Source: Bin87 sp963666415 (GTDB lineage: Bacteria > Chloroflexota > Dehalococcoidia > Lucifugimonadales > UBA3495). Taken from it: a stretch of DNA of 64,000 nt. This document shows positions 1-8,839 of the stretch, in pieces. Location of the stretch: positions 806,001 through 870,000 of the forward strand of contig CAXXPD010000003.1 of assembly GCA_963666415.2 (NCBI GenBank), written 5' to 3'. Both the position numbers and the translations under genes were made by a program. Numbering within the stretch: position 1 is the first letter of the stretch; every line of letters begins with the position of its first letter. The notes beneath the pieces were generated by a model, which saw nothing but the letters and a program-made list of their open reading frames with translations, made no database searches and was not told where the DNA came from.

Positions 1-712
1 CGTGGTCTTTGTTCAGGGTGGTGGCGTAGTCATGGGGCACTCCCCCGAAGCCGAACTCCTCCGCTCCCTCGAACCGGTCCCGCACGTCTTCATACAGTTG
101 ACCTTGGTTCTCCTTCAGCGCCAGCACGTAGCCGGCTCCCCGGTCCAGAATCCCCTGGGCGATCTCCTGCTGGCAGCCCATGGCGTCGATGGTGACGATG
201 CACCCCTTCAGTTCCAGCATTGGCAGCAACTGGGGGATCGCGGTGATTTCGTTGGACTTCTCCGCGGTCTTCACCTGCCCCAGGGTCAGCGTGTTGGCCG
301 AGGCCCAGGCGCTGACCAGGTGGATGGCCCGCTGGCCCACATTGCGGTCGTGGGAACGCCGTACCGTCTTGCCGTCGATGGCCACCACTTCCCCGGGGAT
401 CAGGTCGGACACCGCCTGGGTCCAGGCCATGAAGCACTGCTGGAACTGCTCCGGGTCCAGCCGGGAGAAGACGTCGCCGAAGGTGTCGTGGGACGGGATG
501 CCGTGGGGCAGTTCCAGGAAGGTCTGGAACCATTCCAGCTTGCTCTTGCCGAACAATTCGATGTAGACCCAGGAGTCGGCGCCGCAGATGACGGCGCAGA
601 TGGCAATGGCAATGATGTCCAGCAGCTGGTGCCGCTTGCACCGGTCGATCCTGGGGTCCTCCAACGTCCCGAAATAATCCATAATGGACGCGCCCTTCCC
701 CTCTCTCATCAC
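1..712 (-). CDS. ISAs1-family DDE transposase, N-terminal part
   Basis: This is the first 237 codons of the transposase that is complete at 5310-6449; the rest is beyond the window start. It begins at a GTG-ATG pair at 712/709 like the other copy, and an ATG further in (MDYFGTLEDPR) is also possible. The visible part includes the first catalytic aspartate (AIDGKTVRRS) and the second (IDAMGCQQ). The C-terminal glutamate motif is not in the window. Nothing visible suggests inactivation, so this copy may be functional. Confidence 0.9.
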   Translation of the reverse strand, partial: MMREGKGASIMDYFGTLEDPRIDRCKRHQLLDIIAIAICAVICGADSWVYIELFGKSKLEWFQTFLELPHGIPSHDTFGDVFSRLDPEQFQQCFMAWTQAVSDLIPGEVVAIDGKTVRRSHDRNVGQRAIHLVSAWASANTLTLGQVKTAEKSNEITAIPQLLPMLELKGCIVTIDAMGCQQEIAQGILDRGAGYVLALKENQGQLYEDVRDRFEGAEEFGFGGVPHDYATTLNKDH

Positions 713-787
713 TCCTCCCCTCTCCCCTTCATATCACTGGACTCGCATGCCTGGCCAAGTCTACCAATCTATAACGCGATTGCCCTG
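1..787 (-). mobile_element. ISAs1-family insertion sequence, copy 1 (cut by window edge)
   Basis: The sequence matches the complete copy at 5235-6464 without any difference that I noticed; translations of several frames are identical up to the element end. The outer end, read inward, starts CAGGGCAATCGCGTT at position 787. The flank from 788 on (GGGGTGTGCG) differs from both flanks of the second copy, so this is a separate insertion. The other end lies outside the window. Confidence 0.9.
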
Positions 788-851
788 GGGGTGTGCGGTG
801 GCAGTTGTTATAATCGGCTCAATTCGGATACCAGCAAAAGGGGGCTAGACT

Positions 852-1754
852 ATGCCGGACGATTTGTCTGCGCTGCTTGACGAAGCGGAACTTACCCTGC
901 TCGATGGGTCGCTTGACCGCACCGAAGGGCCGTTGTGGCACCCAGGCGGGTATCTGACCTTTGTGGACTTGGGACGGGAGCAACTGCTGAAGTGGGATCC
1001 CAAGACTCGCTCAACCTCGGTGGTTCGCGAGAACACCGGGGAGGGCAACGGTTGTACCTTCGACAGGCAGGGCAACCTGTTGATGTGCGAGGGGGCCGAC
1101 CATCGTTGCGTTACCAGCATGAACGCCGCTGGCGACATCACCACCGTTGCCGACCGTTGGGATGGCAAGCGCTTCAACAAACCCAACGACGTTATCTGCC
1201 GTAGCGACGGAACCTTGTATTTCACCGATCCGCATCTGCGGTTTCCCGAGGAATTGCGGGAAATTCCTTTTGCCGGCATCTACCGCATTGATCCGTCTGG
1301 CGCTGTGCATCTGGCTACCGACGAATGCGAGTACGCTAACGGTTTGGCGCTTTCGCCCGATGAGTCGATCATGTACGTGGCCATCAGCCGTGCCGAAGCG
1401 GCAGATTTCGACCGCGAAGAGCGGGGCGAGTTCTGCCCCAACCGACGGATCCGCGTGTTCGACGTGGCAGCCGATGGCAGGCTCAGCGGCAATCGCATCC
1501 TGATTGAGATGGGATCGACGGAATCGGGCGTGCCCGACGGTATGAAGGTGGATACCGCCGGCCGCGTTTGGTGCACCGGTTCCGGAGGCGTTTGGATCGT
1601 AGAACCCAACGGCGAGCGAGCTGGCGTGCTCCCGACACCCGAAGTAACCCGGAACATCTGCTTCGGCGGAGATGACATGCGCACGCTCTTCCTGACTTCA
1701 GGTCATTCCCTGTACAGCATCCGCGTGAAAACTCCGGGCATCGGCGCGTTTTGA
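852..1754 (+). CDS. SMP-30/gluconolactonase-like beta-propeller hydrolase
   Basis: The 300-residue protein has the length and motif order of the SMP-30/gluconolactonase/LRE-like family, six-bladed propellers that hydrolyse sugar lactones or related esters with one divalent metal. Likely metal ligands are the Glu of TEGPLWHPGG (about residue 25), the Asn of NKPNDV (about 115), the Asn of YANGLALSPDES (about 160) and the Asp of PDGMKVDTAG (about 225). There is no signal peptide, so it is probably cytoplasmic. The ATG follows a purine-rich AAAAGGGGGC stretch. The next gene downstream, another propeller protein in the same direction, begins 116 bases later, so the two may form an operon. The real substrate cannot be told from sequence. 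Confidence 0.85.
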   Translation: MPDDLSALLDEAELTLLDGSLDRTEGPLWHPGGYLTFVDLGREQLLKWDPKTRSTSVVRENTGEGNGCTFDRQGNLLMCEGADHRCVTSMNAAGDITTVADRWDGKRFNKPNDVICRSDGTLYFTDPHLRFPEELREIPFAGIYRIDPSGAVHLATDECEYANGLALSPDESIMYVAISRAEAADFDREERGEFCPNRRIRVFDVAADGRLSGNRILIEMGSTESGVPDGMKVDTAGRVWCTGSGGVWIVEPNGERAGVLPTPEVTRNICFGGDDMRTLFLTSGHSLYSIRVKTPGIGAF

Positions 1755-1870
1755 AGCTAGTTCGAGAACGCGTCGAAAAGCTGGATTACCGTTCGATTCA
1801 AACCGATTGATGGCGCATCAAGAGTGGTTAATGTTAGGTTACCAAGCACACACGAAATCTGGAGGAATTT

Positions 1871-2791
1871 ATGACTACCGCAACCAATATTGTCGGCACC
1901 GGTGCCCACACCTACGAGTTTGACCGCAACTGGGCTCAGTTGCCGGATGGCATCCCCATGCCGGCCGCCGCCGTTTTCGGCGACGACGAGGATCAGATTT
2001 ACTGCTTCAACCGTAATCCCGAGCACCCCATCATGATTTTCGACCGGGAAGGTAAGTTCGTGAAGTCGTGGGGAGCTGGGATGTTCGAGTTCCCCCACGC
2101 CATCATCATCGACCAGTGGGGCTACGTCTGGCTGGTTGACCGCAATATGGGCCAGATTTTCAAGCTCACCAAAGACGGCGAGCTGGTTATGACGATTGGC
2201 GATCGAGGCTTTCGTTCTGACACGGGCGCCAACAACGAGGCGTTCGATTCCAACTCCTGGCACCAGGTGGTGCGTGGCGCCGAGCCATTCAACATGCCGG
2301 CTGGCATTGCGCTGAACGACGCTGGTGAGATTTACATCGCCGACGGCTACGGCAACGCTCGCGTGCACAAATTCACCGCCACCGGCGAGCTGATTTTCTC
2401 CTGGGGCGAGCCCGGCTCCGGCCCAGGACAGTTCAACCTGCCCCACGGCGCCTGGATCAATCGGGAAGGCCAACTGTTGATCGCCGACCGTGAAAATGAC
2501 CGTGTCCAGGTGTTCAACCAGGATGGCACCCACATTACCGACTGGCCCAGCAAGCTCATTGGCCCAGCGGTGATTTGCCTGGACGATGAGGGCGTCGGAT
2601 ACGTGGCAGAGCACAACGGCGGAATGCTCAGCATTCTCGACCAGGAAGGGCAGCGACTCGCCCAGTGGGGCGACCTGACGCACCGCAGCTGCCACGGCGT
2701 TTGGGTAGACAGCCAGAAAGACCTGTACGTGGTGGAGCCCTACGAGGGCAGCACCGGCCGAACGGTAGTGAAGTACACCCGCAAGGGGTAG
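1871..2791 (+). CDS. NHL-repeat six-bladed beta-propeller protein
   Basis: The 306-residue protein is made of NHL-type repeats: segments such as FEFPHAIIIDQWGYVWLVD, MPAGIALNDAGEIYIADGYG, FNLPHGAWINREGQLLIAD and CHGVWVDSQKDLYVVE recur at about 45-residue spacing, each giving one blade. Similar proteins are often annotated as peptidylglycine alpha-amidating-lyase-like or as 6-bladed propellers. No catalytic assignment is safe here. No signal peptide is seen. A strong ribosome site (GGAGGAATTT) precedes the ATG. Its position after the SMP-30-like gene suggests the two act on related substrates, but that is inference. Confidence 0.8.
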   Translation: MTTATNIVGTGAHTYEFDRNWAQLPDGIPMPAAAVFGDDEDQIYCFNRNPEHPIMIFDREGKFVKSWGAGMFEFPHAIIIDQWGYVWLVDRNMGQIFKLTKDGELVMTIGDRGFRSDTGANNEAFDSNSWHQVVRGAEPFNMPAGIALNDAGEIYIADGYGNARVHKFTATGELIFSWGEPGSGPGQFNLPHGAWINREGQLLIADRENDRVQVFNQDGTHITDWPSKLIGPAVICLDDEGVGYVAEHNGGMLSILDQEGQRLAQWGDLTHRSCHGVWVDSQKDLYVVEPYEGSTGRTVVKYTRKG

Positions 2792-2797
2792 GTGGTT

Positions 2798-2836
2798 CCC
2801 CCTCACCCCAGCCTTCTCCCACCAGGGGAGAGGGGG
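2798..2836. repeat. Hairpin of the CCCTCACCC...GGGAGAGGG type after the NHL gene
   Basis: CCCCCTC (2798-2804) pairs with GAGGGGG (2830-2836), with further inner pairing of TCTCCC with GGGGAGA. This kind of hairpin is common between genes in several phyla and may end or stabilise the transcript of the preceding gene; it has no T-run. Confidence 0.5.
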
Positions 2837-2844
2837 CTAGTCGG

Positions 2845-2874
2845 TTGCCGGCCAGTTGGCTGGCCTGCTAGAAT
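2845..2874 (+). promoter_or_regulatory. Probable sigma-70-type promoter of tRNA-Ala
   Basis: TTGCCG (2845-2850) and TAGAAT (2869-2874) are separated by 18 bases, and the tRNA starts about 40 bases downstream. Between them and the tRNA lies a small stem (GCGTCCGG 2879-2886 with CCGGACGC 2900-2907). The motifs are visible; promoter activity is inference. Confidence 0.45.
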
Positions 2875-2914
2875 ATGCGCGTCCGGTGGCGCTGCGTTGC
2901 CGGACGCATCAAGT

Positions 2915-2990
2915 GGGGCTGTAGCTCATTTGGGAGAGCGCTTCAATGGCATTGAAGAGGTAGCGGGTTCGATTCCCGCCAGCTCCACCA
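2915..2990 (+). tRNA. tRNA-Ala (anticodon GGC), CCA end encoded
   Basis: A 76-base cloverleaf can be folded by eye. The acceptor stem is GGGGCTG with CAGCTCC (one G-T pair), followed by a D arm TAGCTCATTTGGGAGAGC. The anticodon stem CTTCA/TGAAG holds the loop ATGGCAT with anticodon GGC, and the T arm is GCGGGTTCGATTCCCGC. The 3' ACCA is present in the DNA. Confidence 0.97.
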
Positions 2991-3097
2991 CGCCCCGTCC
3001 TTCCGGCCAGTAATGGGCGTCCCCTGCCTAGGTATTATGACCGAAGCGACGTGCGATATCATCCGGCAACGCCAGTGCATGGGGAAGGAGCTGTGAT

Positions 3098-3460
3098 ATG
3101 GGGACCATCCGGTATATTGTGGAAGATACGGACGAGAGTGTGAGTTTCTACGTCCAATATTTAGGCTTCGAGCTTCTGTTCAACGTGGGTCCGTACGCGA
3201 GGGTAGCCAAAGACGATCTGACACTCTGGATCAGCAACGCGGAGTCATCGGCGGGGCGGCCCATGCCTGACGGTCGCGTGCCTAAAGCCGGGGGTTGGAA
3301 TCGATTCGTACTTGAAGTCGACGACATTGAGGCCGTAGTCACATCCATGAGGCAAGCGGGCGTCAAGTTCCGTAACGACATCACCAGCGGACCAGGTGGG
3401 AAACAGATCCTGGTTGAGGACCCGTCCGGCAACCCAATCGAACTGTTCCAGGCCGGCTGA
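3098..3460 (+). CDS. VOC-superfamily (glyoxalase/bleomycin-resistance fold) protein
   Basis: The 120-residue protein is one full VOC module of two beta-alpha-beta-beta-beta units: VEDTDESVSFYVQYLGFELL at the start and VDDIEAVVTSMRQAGVKF followed by ILVEDPSGNPIELFQ at the end. Family members use a metal held by His/Glu for isomerase, dioxygenase or resistance roles; here the last Glu (NPIELF) is kept but the usual first His is not obvious, so it may be a binding protein. AAGGAG lies a few bases before the ATG. It stands alone after the tRNA. Confidence 0.8.
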   Translation: MGTIRYIVEDTDESVSFYVQYLGFELLFNVGPYARVAKDDLTLWISNAESSAGRPMPDGRVPKAGGWNRFVLEVDDIEAVVTSMRQAGVKFRNDITSGPGGKQILVEDPSGNPIELFQAG

Positions 3461-3645
3461 CGTCGGAAGCGCCTCGAAGCTGTACCCAAACACCAGAAAC
3501 CTTGGATCCAGTGCAGTCACTTGGTCGCGGTTGGTGGCCAAACGCAGAAGGATCTTCCGTTTCGCGGTAGGCTCGCGACAGGAGGGTTTTCCCCCGGTTA
3601 ATCAGGAACCAGGGAGTACAGCCACCGGTCGATGGTGCGGCCGTA

Positions 3646-4038
3646 TTAGGTGACACTCTTCCTCAGGCGACCTTCCCGGACGAACCCGCGTTTCTCCAGG
3701 ACCCGGGCCGAGGCCGGATTCCACTCGTAGACTGCGGCTTCCAGCCTGTCCAGGTCGAAATTGGCGACGGCATATTCGGTTAATGCTCCCAGGGCTGTGG
3801 TTGCGATTCCCTGGCCCCAAAACGGCTCACCGGGCCAGTAGCCGACCTCGTCGGTTTTCCGGAGGACGTCGCCCAGAAAGGTGCATCCGATGCCCCCGAC
3901 GGCCTCTTCGGCGTTGGCGATAGCAATGTCGGTAACTTCGTTGGAAGTCTGGTGCAGACGGACCCAATTTGCTGCCCGATCCGCAGTGCATGGATGAGGA
4001 AAGCTATCTCTCAGACTGATGCGGGACTTATTATAAGA
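3646..4038 (-). pseudogene. GNAT (RimJ/RimL-type) acetyltransferase, 5'-truncated
   Basis: Reading the minus strand from 4038 gives about 130 codons ending at a TAA at 3646-3648. They include an FPHPCTADRAANWV segment, the acetyl-CoA loop region GYWPGEPFWGQGIATTALGA and the C-terminal ASARVLEKRGFVREGRLR, all typical of RimJ/RimL-like N-acetyltransferases. The frame is closed upstream by a stop (4039-4041) before any start codon, and the N-terminal 30-40 residues of the fold are missing. An AT-rich stretch marks the break. This looks like a real gene that lost its 5' end. Confidence 0.7.
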
Positions 4039-4041
4039 TTA

Positions 4042-4666
4042 CTATAAGTGCCCGGTACAGATTCTCAGTGTCTAGCATCCCATGTTGTATCAGAATAAAG
4101 TGATGGCGATTTAGCCCTCCAACGTTCGGGCCGGCCGCGACGCAGGAAGTGGTGAAATGACTGTCAGCGGAATCCGCCTAGCCCAGGAAATCCACCGTGT
4201 TCCGTCATGCATCGTTCCGCTGAACGCCCGGTAGGAAGCCAGGTTTCAGTGCATTGTGGAGGAGGCGGTGTGGTATTCCTAGAAGCCATGACGCGACTCT
4301 TTCTCCCCCGTCGAAGCGCGGGGATTTTTGATGTCACGGCGGTCGTCAAGCGGCGGCCCCGCACCCAGAAGACATTTCACATACCACCGGGGAAAGACGA
4401 TGGAGTGAAATCCGGCTCGCGGCACCGACCGGTAGAATCTCGCCTGACGTTTCCCCTGACGAACTACACTCACAAAATCGCAGGACCGCGACTACGGTCT
4501 TGCGTTATTTTTTTACCGGCGATGGCTTGCGGGAACGTCAGCATACTATTGCCAAGTTATCAACGATAGAATGTGGGTGGCACGGTTGGGCGGTGAATAC
4601 AGAGCGTGCAGGGCTGCCGGCGCACCGGCCCCCGTCAACGGGCAGGAATTGCTAGGGGAATTCTGG
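4042..4666. other. Intergenic stretch without recognisable gene
   Basis: Open frames here are short and have no family-like motifs. A weak hairpin followed by ATTTTT (CCCCG...CGGGG near 4306-4328) could be a terminator. CAGGAAGTGGTG near 4142 resembles the terminal repeat of the IS256-type element at 14178-14193, but nothing else of that element is nearby. Confidence 0.4.
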
Positions 4667-5225
4667 ATGGTCGGATTGGGTAGAAAGTTGCTACTGGTTC
4701 GGCATTGCCAAGCGTCTGGTCAAGAACTGGATGCGACGTTAACAGAAGTCGGAACGAAGCAGGCTGAAACGCTGGCCGGGTTCTTGTCAGATATGGGGGT
4801 GGACAAGATCGTGTCCAGCACCTACCCGCGAGCGCAACAGAGCATCGAGCCATTTGCCACATCGATGGGATTGGCCATCCAAATTGGACCATCGCCTGGA
4901 CGAACGAATGTTGTCAACATCGCCCATAGATAACTGGCGAGAAGTGGTGAGGAATTCCTTTGACGATCTGGACCTGCGGGCTCCAGGCGGCGAATCGGCG
5001 CGAGAGGTGCTGACTCGGGGGTGGGCCTGTTTGATTGACCTCTTGGATAATGGATGGGTATTGCCGTTAGCGGTGACGCATGGGAATCTGATGGCTCTGG
5101 TACTGGCGTCTCTGGATTCCGGGTTTGGTTACAGTGGATGGGAGGAATTGTCCAATCCGGACGCGTTTATCTTGCGGGACGCGCCGGATGGGCGGTTAGA
5201 ATCCGTGAGGATATGGGGTGAGTGA
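4667..5225 (+). pseudogene. Histidine phosphatase (phosphoglycerate-mutase-like), frameshifted
   Basis: Two overlapping frames together make one histidine-phosphatase domain. The first frame has the phospho-histidine motif LLLVRHCQASGQ and SSTYPRAQQS; the second, from about 4890, has LDERMLS, GGESAREV and the second catalytic His in AVTHGNLMALVL. The switch is at CAAATTGG near 4885-4890, and removing one A restores a continuous reading frame of about 185 residues. ATG 4667 is chosen because AGGGGAA precedes it. The stop codon ends on the first base of the target-site repeat of the ISAs1 element, so the element sits just after the gene. Either a decayed gene or a homopolymer error. Confidence 0.75.
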
Positions 5226-5234
5226 ACCAACTGC

Positions 5235-6464
5235 CAGGGCAATCGCGTTATAGATTGGTAGACTTGGCCAGGCATGCGAGTCCAGTGATATGAAGGGGAG
5301 AGGGGAGGAGTGATGAGAGAGGGGAAGGGCGCGTCCATTATGGATTATTTCGGGACGTTGGAGGACCCCAGGATCGACCGGTGCAAGCGGCACCAGCTGC
5401 TGGACATCATTGCCATTGCCATCTGCGCCGTCATCTGCGGCGCCGACTCCTGGGTCTACATCGAATTGTTCGGCAAGAGCAAGCTGGAATGGTTCCAGAC
5501 CTTCCTGGAACTGCCCCACGGCATCCCGTCCCACGACACCTTCGGCGACGTCTTCTCCCGGCTGGACCCGGAGCAGTTCCAGCAGTGCTTCATGGCCTGG
5601 ACCCAGGCGGTGTCCGACCTGATCCCCGGGGAAGTGGTGGCCATCGACGGCAAGACGGTACGGCGTTCCCACGACCGCAATGTGGGCCAGCGGGCCATCC
5701 ACCTGGTCAGCGCCTGGGCCTCGGCCAACACGCTGACCCTGGGGCAGGTGAAGACCGCGGAGAAGTCCAACGAAATCACCGCGATCCCCCAGTTGCTGCC
5801 AATGCTGGAACTGAAGGGGTGCATCGTCACCATCGACGCCATGGGCTGCCAGCAGGAGATCGCCCAGGGGATTCTGGACCGGGGAGCCGGCTACGTGCTG
5901 GCGCTGAAGGAGAACCAAGGTCAACTGTATGAAGACGTGCGGGACCGGTTCGAGGGAGCGGAGGAGTTCGGCTTCGGGGGAGTGCCCCATGACTACGCCA
6001 CCACCCTGAACAAAGACCACGGAAGGATAGAACGTCGGGAGTGCTGGACAATCAGCGACCCATCTTGCCTGGAGTACCTGAGCACCGGGCAGGACTGGCC
6101 CGGCCTGCGCTCGGTGGTCAAGGTGGTGGGCCGCCGGGAGACGCCGGCAGGGACCACGGTGCAGCCCCGGTACTACATCAGCAGCCTGGATGCCCCGGCG
6201 GAGCGACTGCTGAAGGTGGTGCGCACTCACTGGAGCATCGAGAACTCCTTGCACTGGAGCCTGGACGTGACTTTCGGGGAAGACCATTGCCGGATCCGCA
6301 AGGACCACGCTCCGCAGAACCTGGCCACGCTGCGGCAGGTTTCGCACAATCTGCTCAAGAACGAAACGAGCCTGAAGGTGGGCATCCAGGGGAAACGCCT
6401 CCAGGCCGGCTGGAAGGAGGACTACCTGCTAAAAGTCCTACGCAGCTAAAACGCGATTGCCCTG
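5235..6464 (+). mobile_element. ISAs1-family insertion sequence, copy 2 (complete)
   Basis: The 1230-bp element has inverted ends CAGGGCAATCGCGTT at 5235 and its complement ending at 6464. It is flanked by a perfect 10-bp target duplication AACCAACTGC at 5225-5234 and 6465-6474, as expected for ISAs1 elements (8-10 bp). Intact ends, intact transposase and a perfect target repeat point to a recent insertion. Confidence 0.97.
5310..6449 (+). CDS. ISAs1-family DDE transposase
   Basis: The 379-residue protein is full length for ISAs1 (H-repeat-associated) transposases. The N-terminal MDYFGTLEDPR and the catalytic residues in VVAIDGKTVRRS (Asp), TIDAMGCQQEIA (Asp) and THWSIENSLHWSLDVTFGED (Glu region) are all present and in order. 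Translation can begin at GTG 5310, the overlapping ATG 5313, or the ATG 5340; GGGGAGGAG lies just before the first. It fills nearly all of the element and matches the partial copy at the window start. Confidence 0.95.
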   Translation: MMREGKGASIMDYFGTLEDPRIDRCKRHQLLDIIAIAICAVICGADSWVYIELFGKSKLEWFQTFLELPHGIPSHDTFGDVFSRLDPEQFQQCFMAWTQAVSDLIPGEVVAIDGKTVRRSHDRNVGQRAIHLVSAWASANTLTLGQVKTAEKSNEITAIPQLLPMLELKGCIVTIDAMGCQQEIAQGILDRGAGYVLALKENQGQLYEDVRDRFEGAEEFGFGGVPHDYATTLNKDHGRIERRECWTISDPSCLEYLSTGQDWPGLRSVVKVVGRRETPAGTTVQPRYYISSLDAPAERLLKVVRTHWSIENSLHWSLDVTFGEDHCRIRKDHAPQNLATLRQVSHNLLKNETSLKVGIQGKRLQAGWKEDYLLKVLRS

Positions 6465-6474
6465 AACCAACTGC

Positions 6475-6604
6475 CGTTTAGCTGGATTTCAAACTCCTTC
6501 GGCTCATCACTTTTTATGATTTGATCGCGCTGCTCGTAATGCACTTGGCCGGCGTGTTGCACTACCAATCGCTCCAGGGCGATCCGCTGTCGCAGAGGGC
6601 TCGA
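6475..6604 (-). other. Unidentified coding-like fragment between two IS elements
   Basis: On the minus strand this gap reads without stop as RQRIALERLVVQHAGQVH...DEPKEFEIQLNG, which looks protein-like, but both sides run into insertion sequences and there is no start codon. It may be the remains of a gene cut by the IS701-type element on one side. No family was recognised. Confidence 0.25.
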
Positions 6605-8064
6605 CTTTGTACAAAAGCTAGATAAATTATAAGAACAGGGTAAGCTCGACCAAATCACCAAAAGAGGTCGAGTATGCCTACCCTGCCCGCAGTCATAGTA
6701 ACCCTGCTGCTGCCCTTTGAGCACCTGTTTGACCCCAGGACCTGGCGCAAAGCCCAACTCCTGGCCATGGGAGCGATCCTGTCTCCCGGCAAACGCACCG
6801 TGTCCTCCGCCCTCAACATCCTGGGGATTGGGCAGCACGGCGACTTCGCCATCTATCACCACGTGCTCAACCGTGCCCGATGGTCGCCGCTGCAACTGAG
6901 CCGGGTGCTGTTGCTGCTGGTGGCCGGGCGCCTTGGTTCATCCACCGAGCCGTTGGTGTTCGGCATTGACGAGACGGTGGAACGACGCTGGGGCCGGAAG
7001 ATTGCGGCCAAGGGACGGTATCGGGATCCGGTGCGGTCCAAGGACGACCAGGTGGTGATGACCCCCGGACTGCAATGGGTGAGCCTGATGTTGCTGACGC
7101 GTATCGGGTGGGCGGGTCGACACTGGGCGCTGCCGTTTTTGACCGCGCTGGTGGTGTCGGCCCGCTACGACCGGCGCAAAGGTCGCCGGCACAAGACGTT
7201 CACCGACTACGCCCAGCAGATGCTGGTCTGCCTGCGCCGGTGGCTGCCGGACCGGGACCTGGTGGTGGTGGCCGATGGCGGCTACGCCAAGCGCGAGTTC
7301 CTGCGGCATTGCCAGAGTATGTCAAAGCCGATTGTCGTCGTCACCAAACTGCGCAAGGACGCATCCCGGTACCAGCCCGCGCCAGCGCGGCGGCCCGGCC
7401 AGATCGGGCGGCCCCGGGTGGTCGGCGCGCGATTGCCCAGTCCCACGGCGGTGCTGGACGATCCCGCTACACAATGGATTCCCTACCGCATGGACCCCCT
7501 ACCGCGCCACCGGTTCCGACGGCAGTACCGCCATGGTCGAGCTCGCTTCGGGCGTGGCGCTGTGGTACCACGGCGGGCCGCCGCGCCTTCCCCTACGTTG
7601 GGTCGTCATCAGATACCTGGAGGAGCGCCGCGGGCCCTATGCTTTGCTATGCACCGACACCGAGGCGGAACCCCTGCGGATACTGCAGTGGTATCTGCTG
7701 CGCTGGCAGGTCGAGGTGACCTTTGCGGAGCTGCGGGCTCACCTGGGCGTGGAAACCCAGCGCCAGTGGTCGGAACGAGCCATCGCCCGAACCACCCCCG
7801 CGCTCTTTGGCCTGTTCAGCGTGGTGACGCTGGCGGCGGATATCCTGATCGAACAGCGTGGCGGCATGGCGCCGCGCACCGCGGCGTGGTATGACAAAAC
7901 CAGCCCTTCCTTCGCCGACGCCATCGCCCTGGTCAGACGACACCTCTGGGTGCAGCAGGGAACTTTTATGCCGTCCGAGCGCGAGCACGAATCGATAAAA
8001 GTCCCGCGCCTCTTGTACCACAGGATGCTCGACACGCTAGCCTATGCCGCTTGATTGTACAAAG
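6605..8064 (+). mobile_element. IS701/DDE_5-type insertion sequence
   Basis: The ends are CTTTGTACAA (6605-6614) and its exact complement TTGTACAAAG (8055-8064), enclosing one transposase gene. No clear target duplication is visible next to the ends. The family is inferred from the transposase. Confidence 0.75.
6674..8054 (+). pseudogene. IS701/DDE_5-type transposase broken by a 16-bp duplication
   Basis: The first frame runs from ATG 6674 to about residue 270, carrying the first Asp in VFGIDETVERRWGRK and the second in VVVADGGYAKREFL. The second frame continues from about 7490 with QWYLLRWQVEVTFAELRAHL (Glu region) to the TGA at 8052-8054. The break coincides with two adjacent near-identical 16-mers, ATGGATTCCCTACCGC (7474-7489) and ATGGACCCCCTACCGC (7490-7505). 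Removing one restores a single frame of about 455 residues, the normal size. So the enzyme is inactive unless rescued by another copy. Confidence 0.8.
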
Positions 8065-8188
8065 CCGAGAGAGGGGCGTCAGTGGTTCAGTTAGCGGGTC
8101 GCCCATCATGACGCGCCTCGGGACTAATCTCGATATCGGCTGAGTCGGGATGGGCCCGGGTGTACTGCATAAACTGCGCCACCAGATT

Positions 8189-8320
8189 GTCGGCATCAAT
8201 GAGCTGACAGAATCAGTGGAGGGCTGGTTTGCCGGTGAAAGCGCAGCCTACGGCACCTTCAGATACGGGATTGGGTCATTGCCCGACCAGTGGTTGATCG
8301 AGCGGCCACACCATGGCTGC
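8189..8320 (+). pseudogene. Fragment of an Eis-type acetyltransferase
   Basis: About 44 codons read VGINELTESVEGWFAGES, AYGTFRYGIGSLPDQW and LIERPHHG. This matches the acetyl-CoA-loop end of the Eis-like protein at 38390-39580 (ASQSIIYGRFGYGVGSLHERW, SIERHHNA). Neither the N-terminal GNAT half nor the C-terminal sterol-carrier-like half is visible around it. The remaining sequence in 8065-8567 holds no other recognisable gene. Confidence 0.55.
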
Positions 8321-8567
8321 GCGCGCCGTCGTCAGAGTTCCGTTCGGAATTTGTGGAGCCGGAAGGAATGTGCTGTGCCGCGATCACCCAACGGCATCGA
8401 GATGCGCCGAAGGGACCGCAGTGCGTCCTGAACGGCCGAGGCCGGGCGGGTAAAATTGGCGGCATTCCGAATGGGTTGGGTATCGGATAACCGATGTATA
8501 ATCGGGCATTACCCCGTTGAATTACGCATCCTCGAATTGAGGAGTTGTTGAAACTGGAGGTGTAGCT

Positions 8568-8768
8568 ATGCCTGAACCTGGTGAAGTTTCCATGGACGAA
8601 TTCAAGCTGATGGTCGACCGGGCTGGTCTCGGTATGGACCAACAGGAGATAGAGGAACTCAAGCCGATTTACGAACTATATGCGGCTTACGCGGCGGAAC
8701 TCCACACACTGAGTTTCGGGGCCGAAGAAATGGTGGTCGAGTTTCGTCCGGACTGGCCGGGAAATTAG
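8568..8768 (+). CDS. Small GatC/AtzG-like partner of the downstream amidase
   Basis: This 66-residue acidic protein sits 71 bases before an amidase-signature enzyme and has a strong ribosome site (GGAGG, nine bases before ATG). It is mostly helical with regularly placed Leu/Tyr (EEIEELKPIYELYAAYAAEL), like GatC and AtzG, which wrap around and stabilise an amidase subunit. Sequence similarity to those families is not clear by eye, so the role rests on size, helix pattern and position. A second such pair is at 38172/37979. Confidence 0.5.
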   Translation: MPEPGEVSMDEFKLMVDRAGLGMDQQEIEELKPIYELYAAYAAELHTLSFGAEEMVVEFRPDWPGN

Positions 8769-8839
8769 GCCCATTTCCCTGAAGCGTTGATAGGCAGGGG
8801 GTTGAGGGAACCGGAACAGGCCAAGGAGGCGTGAACCAC

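Noticed and set aside
4131..4160. CAGGAAGTGGTG word resembling the IS256-type terminal repeat
   Set aside because: Only about a dozen bases match and no other part of the element is nearby.
4207..4569. 120-codon open frame in the gap before the histidine phosphatase
   Set aside because: No motif, no ribosome site, and composition unlike the real genes around it.
5196..6347. Long minus-strand open frame (383 codons) across the ISAs1 element
   Set aside because: It is the antisense shadow of the transposase; the plus-strand frame carries the catalytic motifs.
1..6464. Composite transposon bounded by the two inverted ISAs1 copies
   Set aside because: The second copy has its own perfect 10-bp target duplication on both sides and the first copy has a different outer flank, so they inserted independently.
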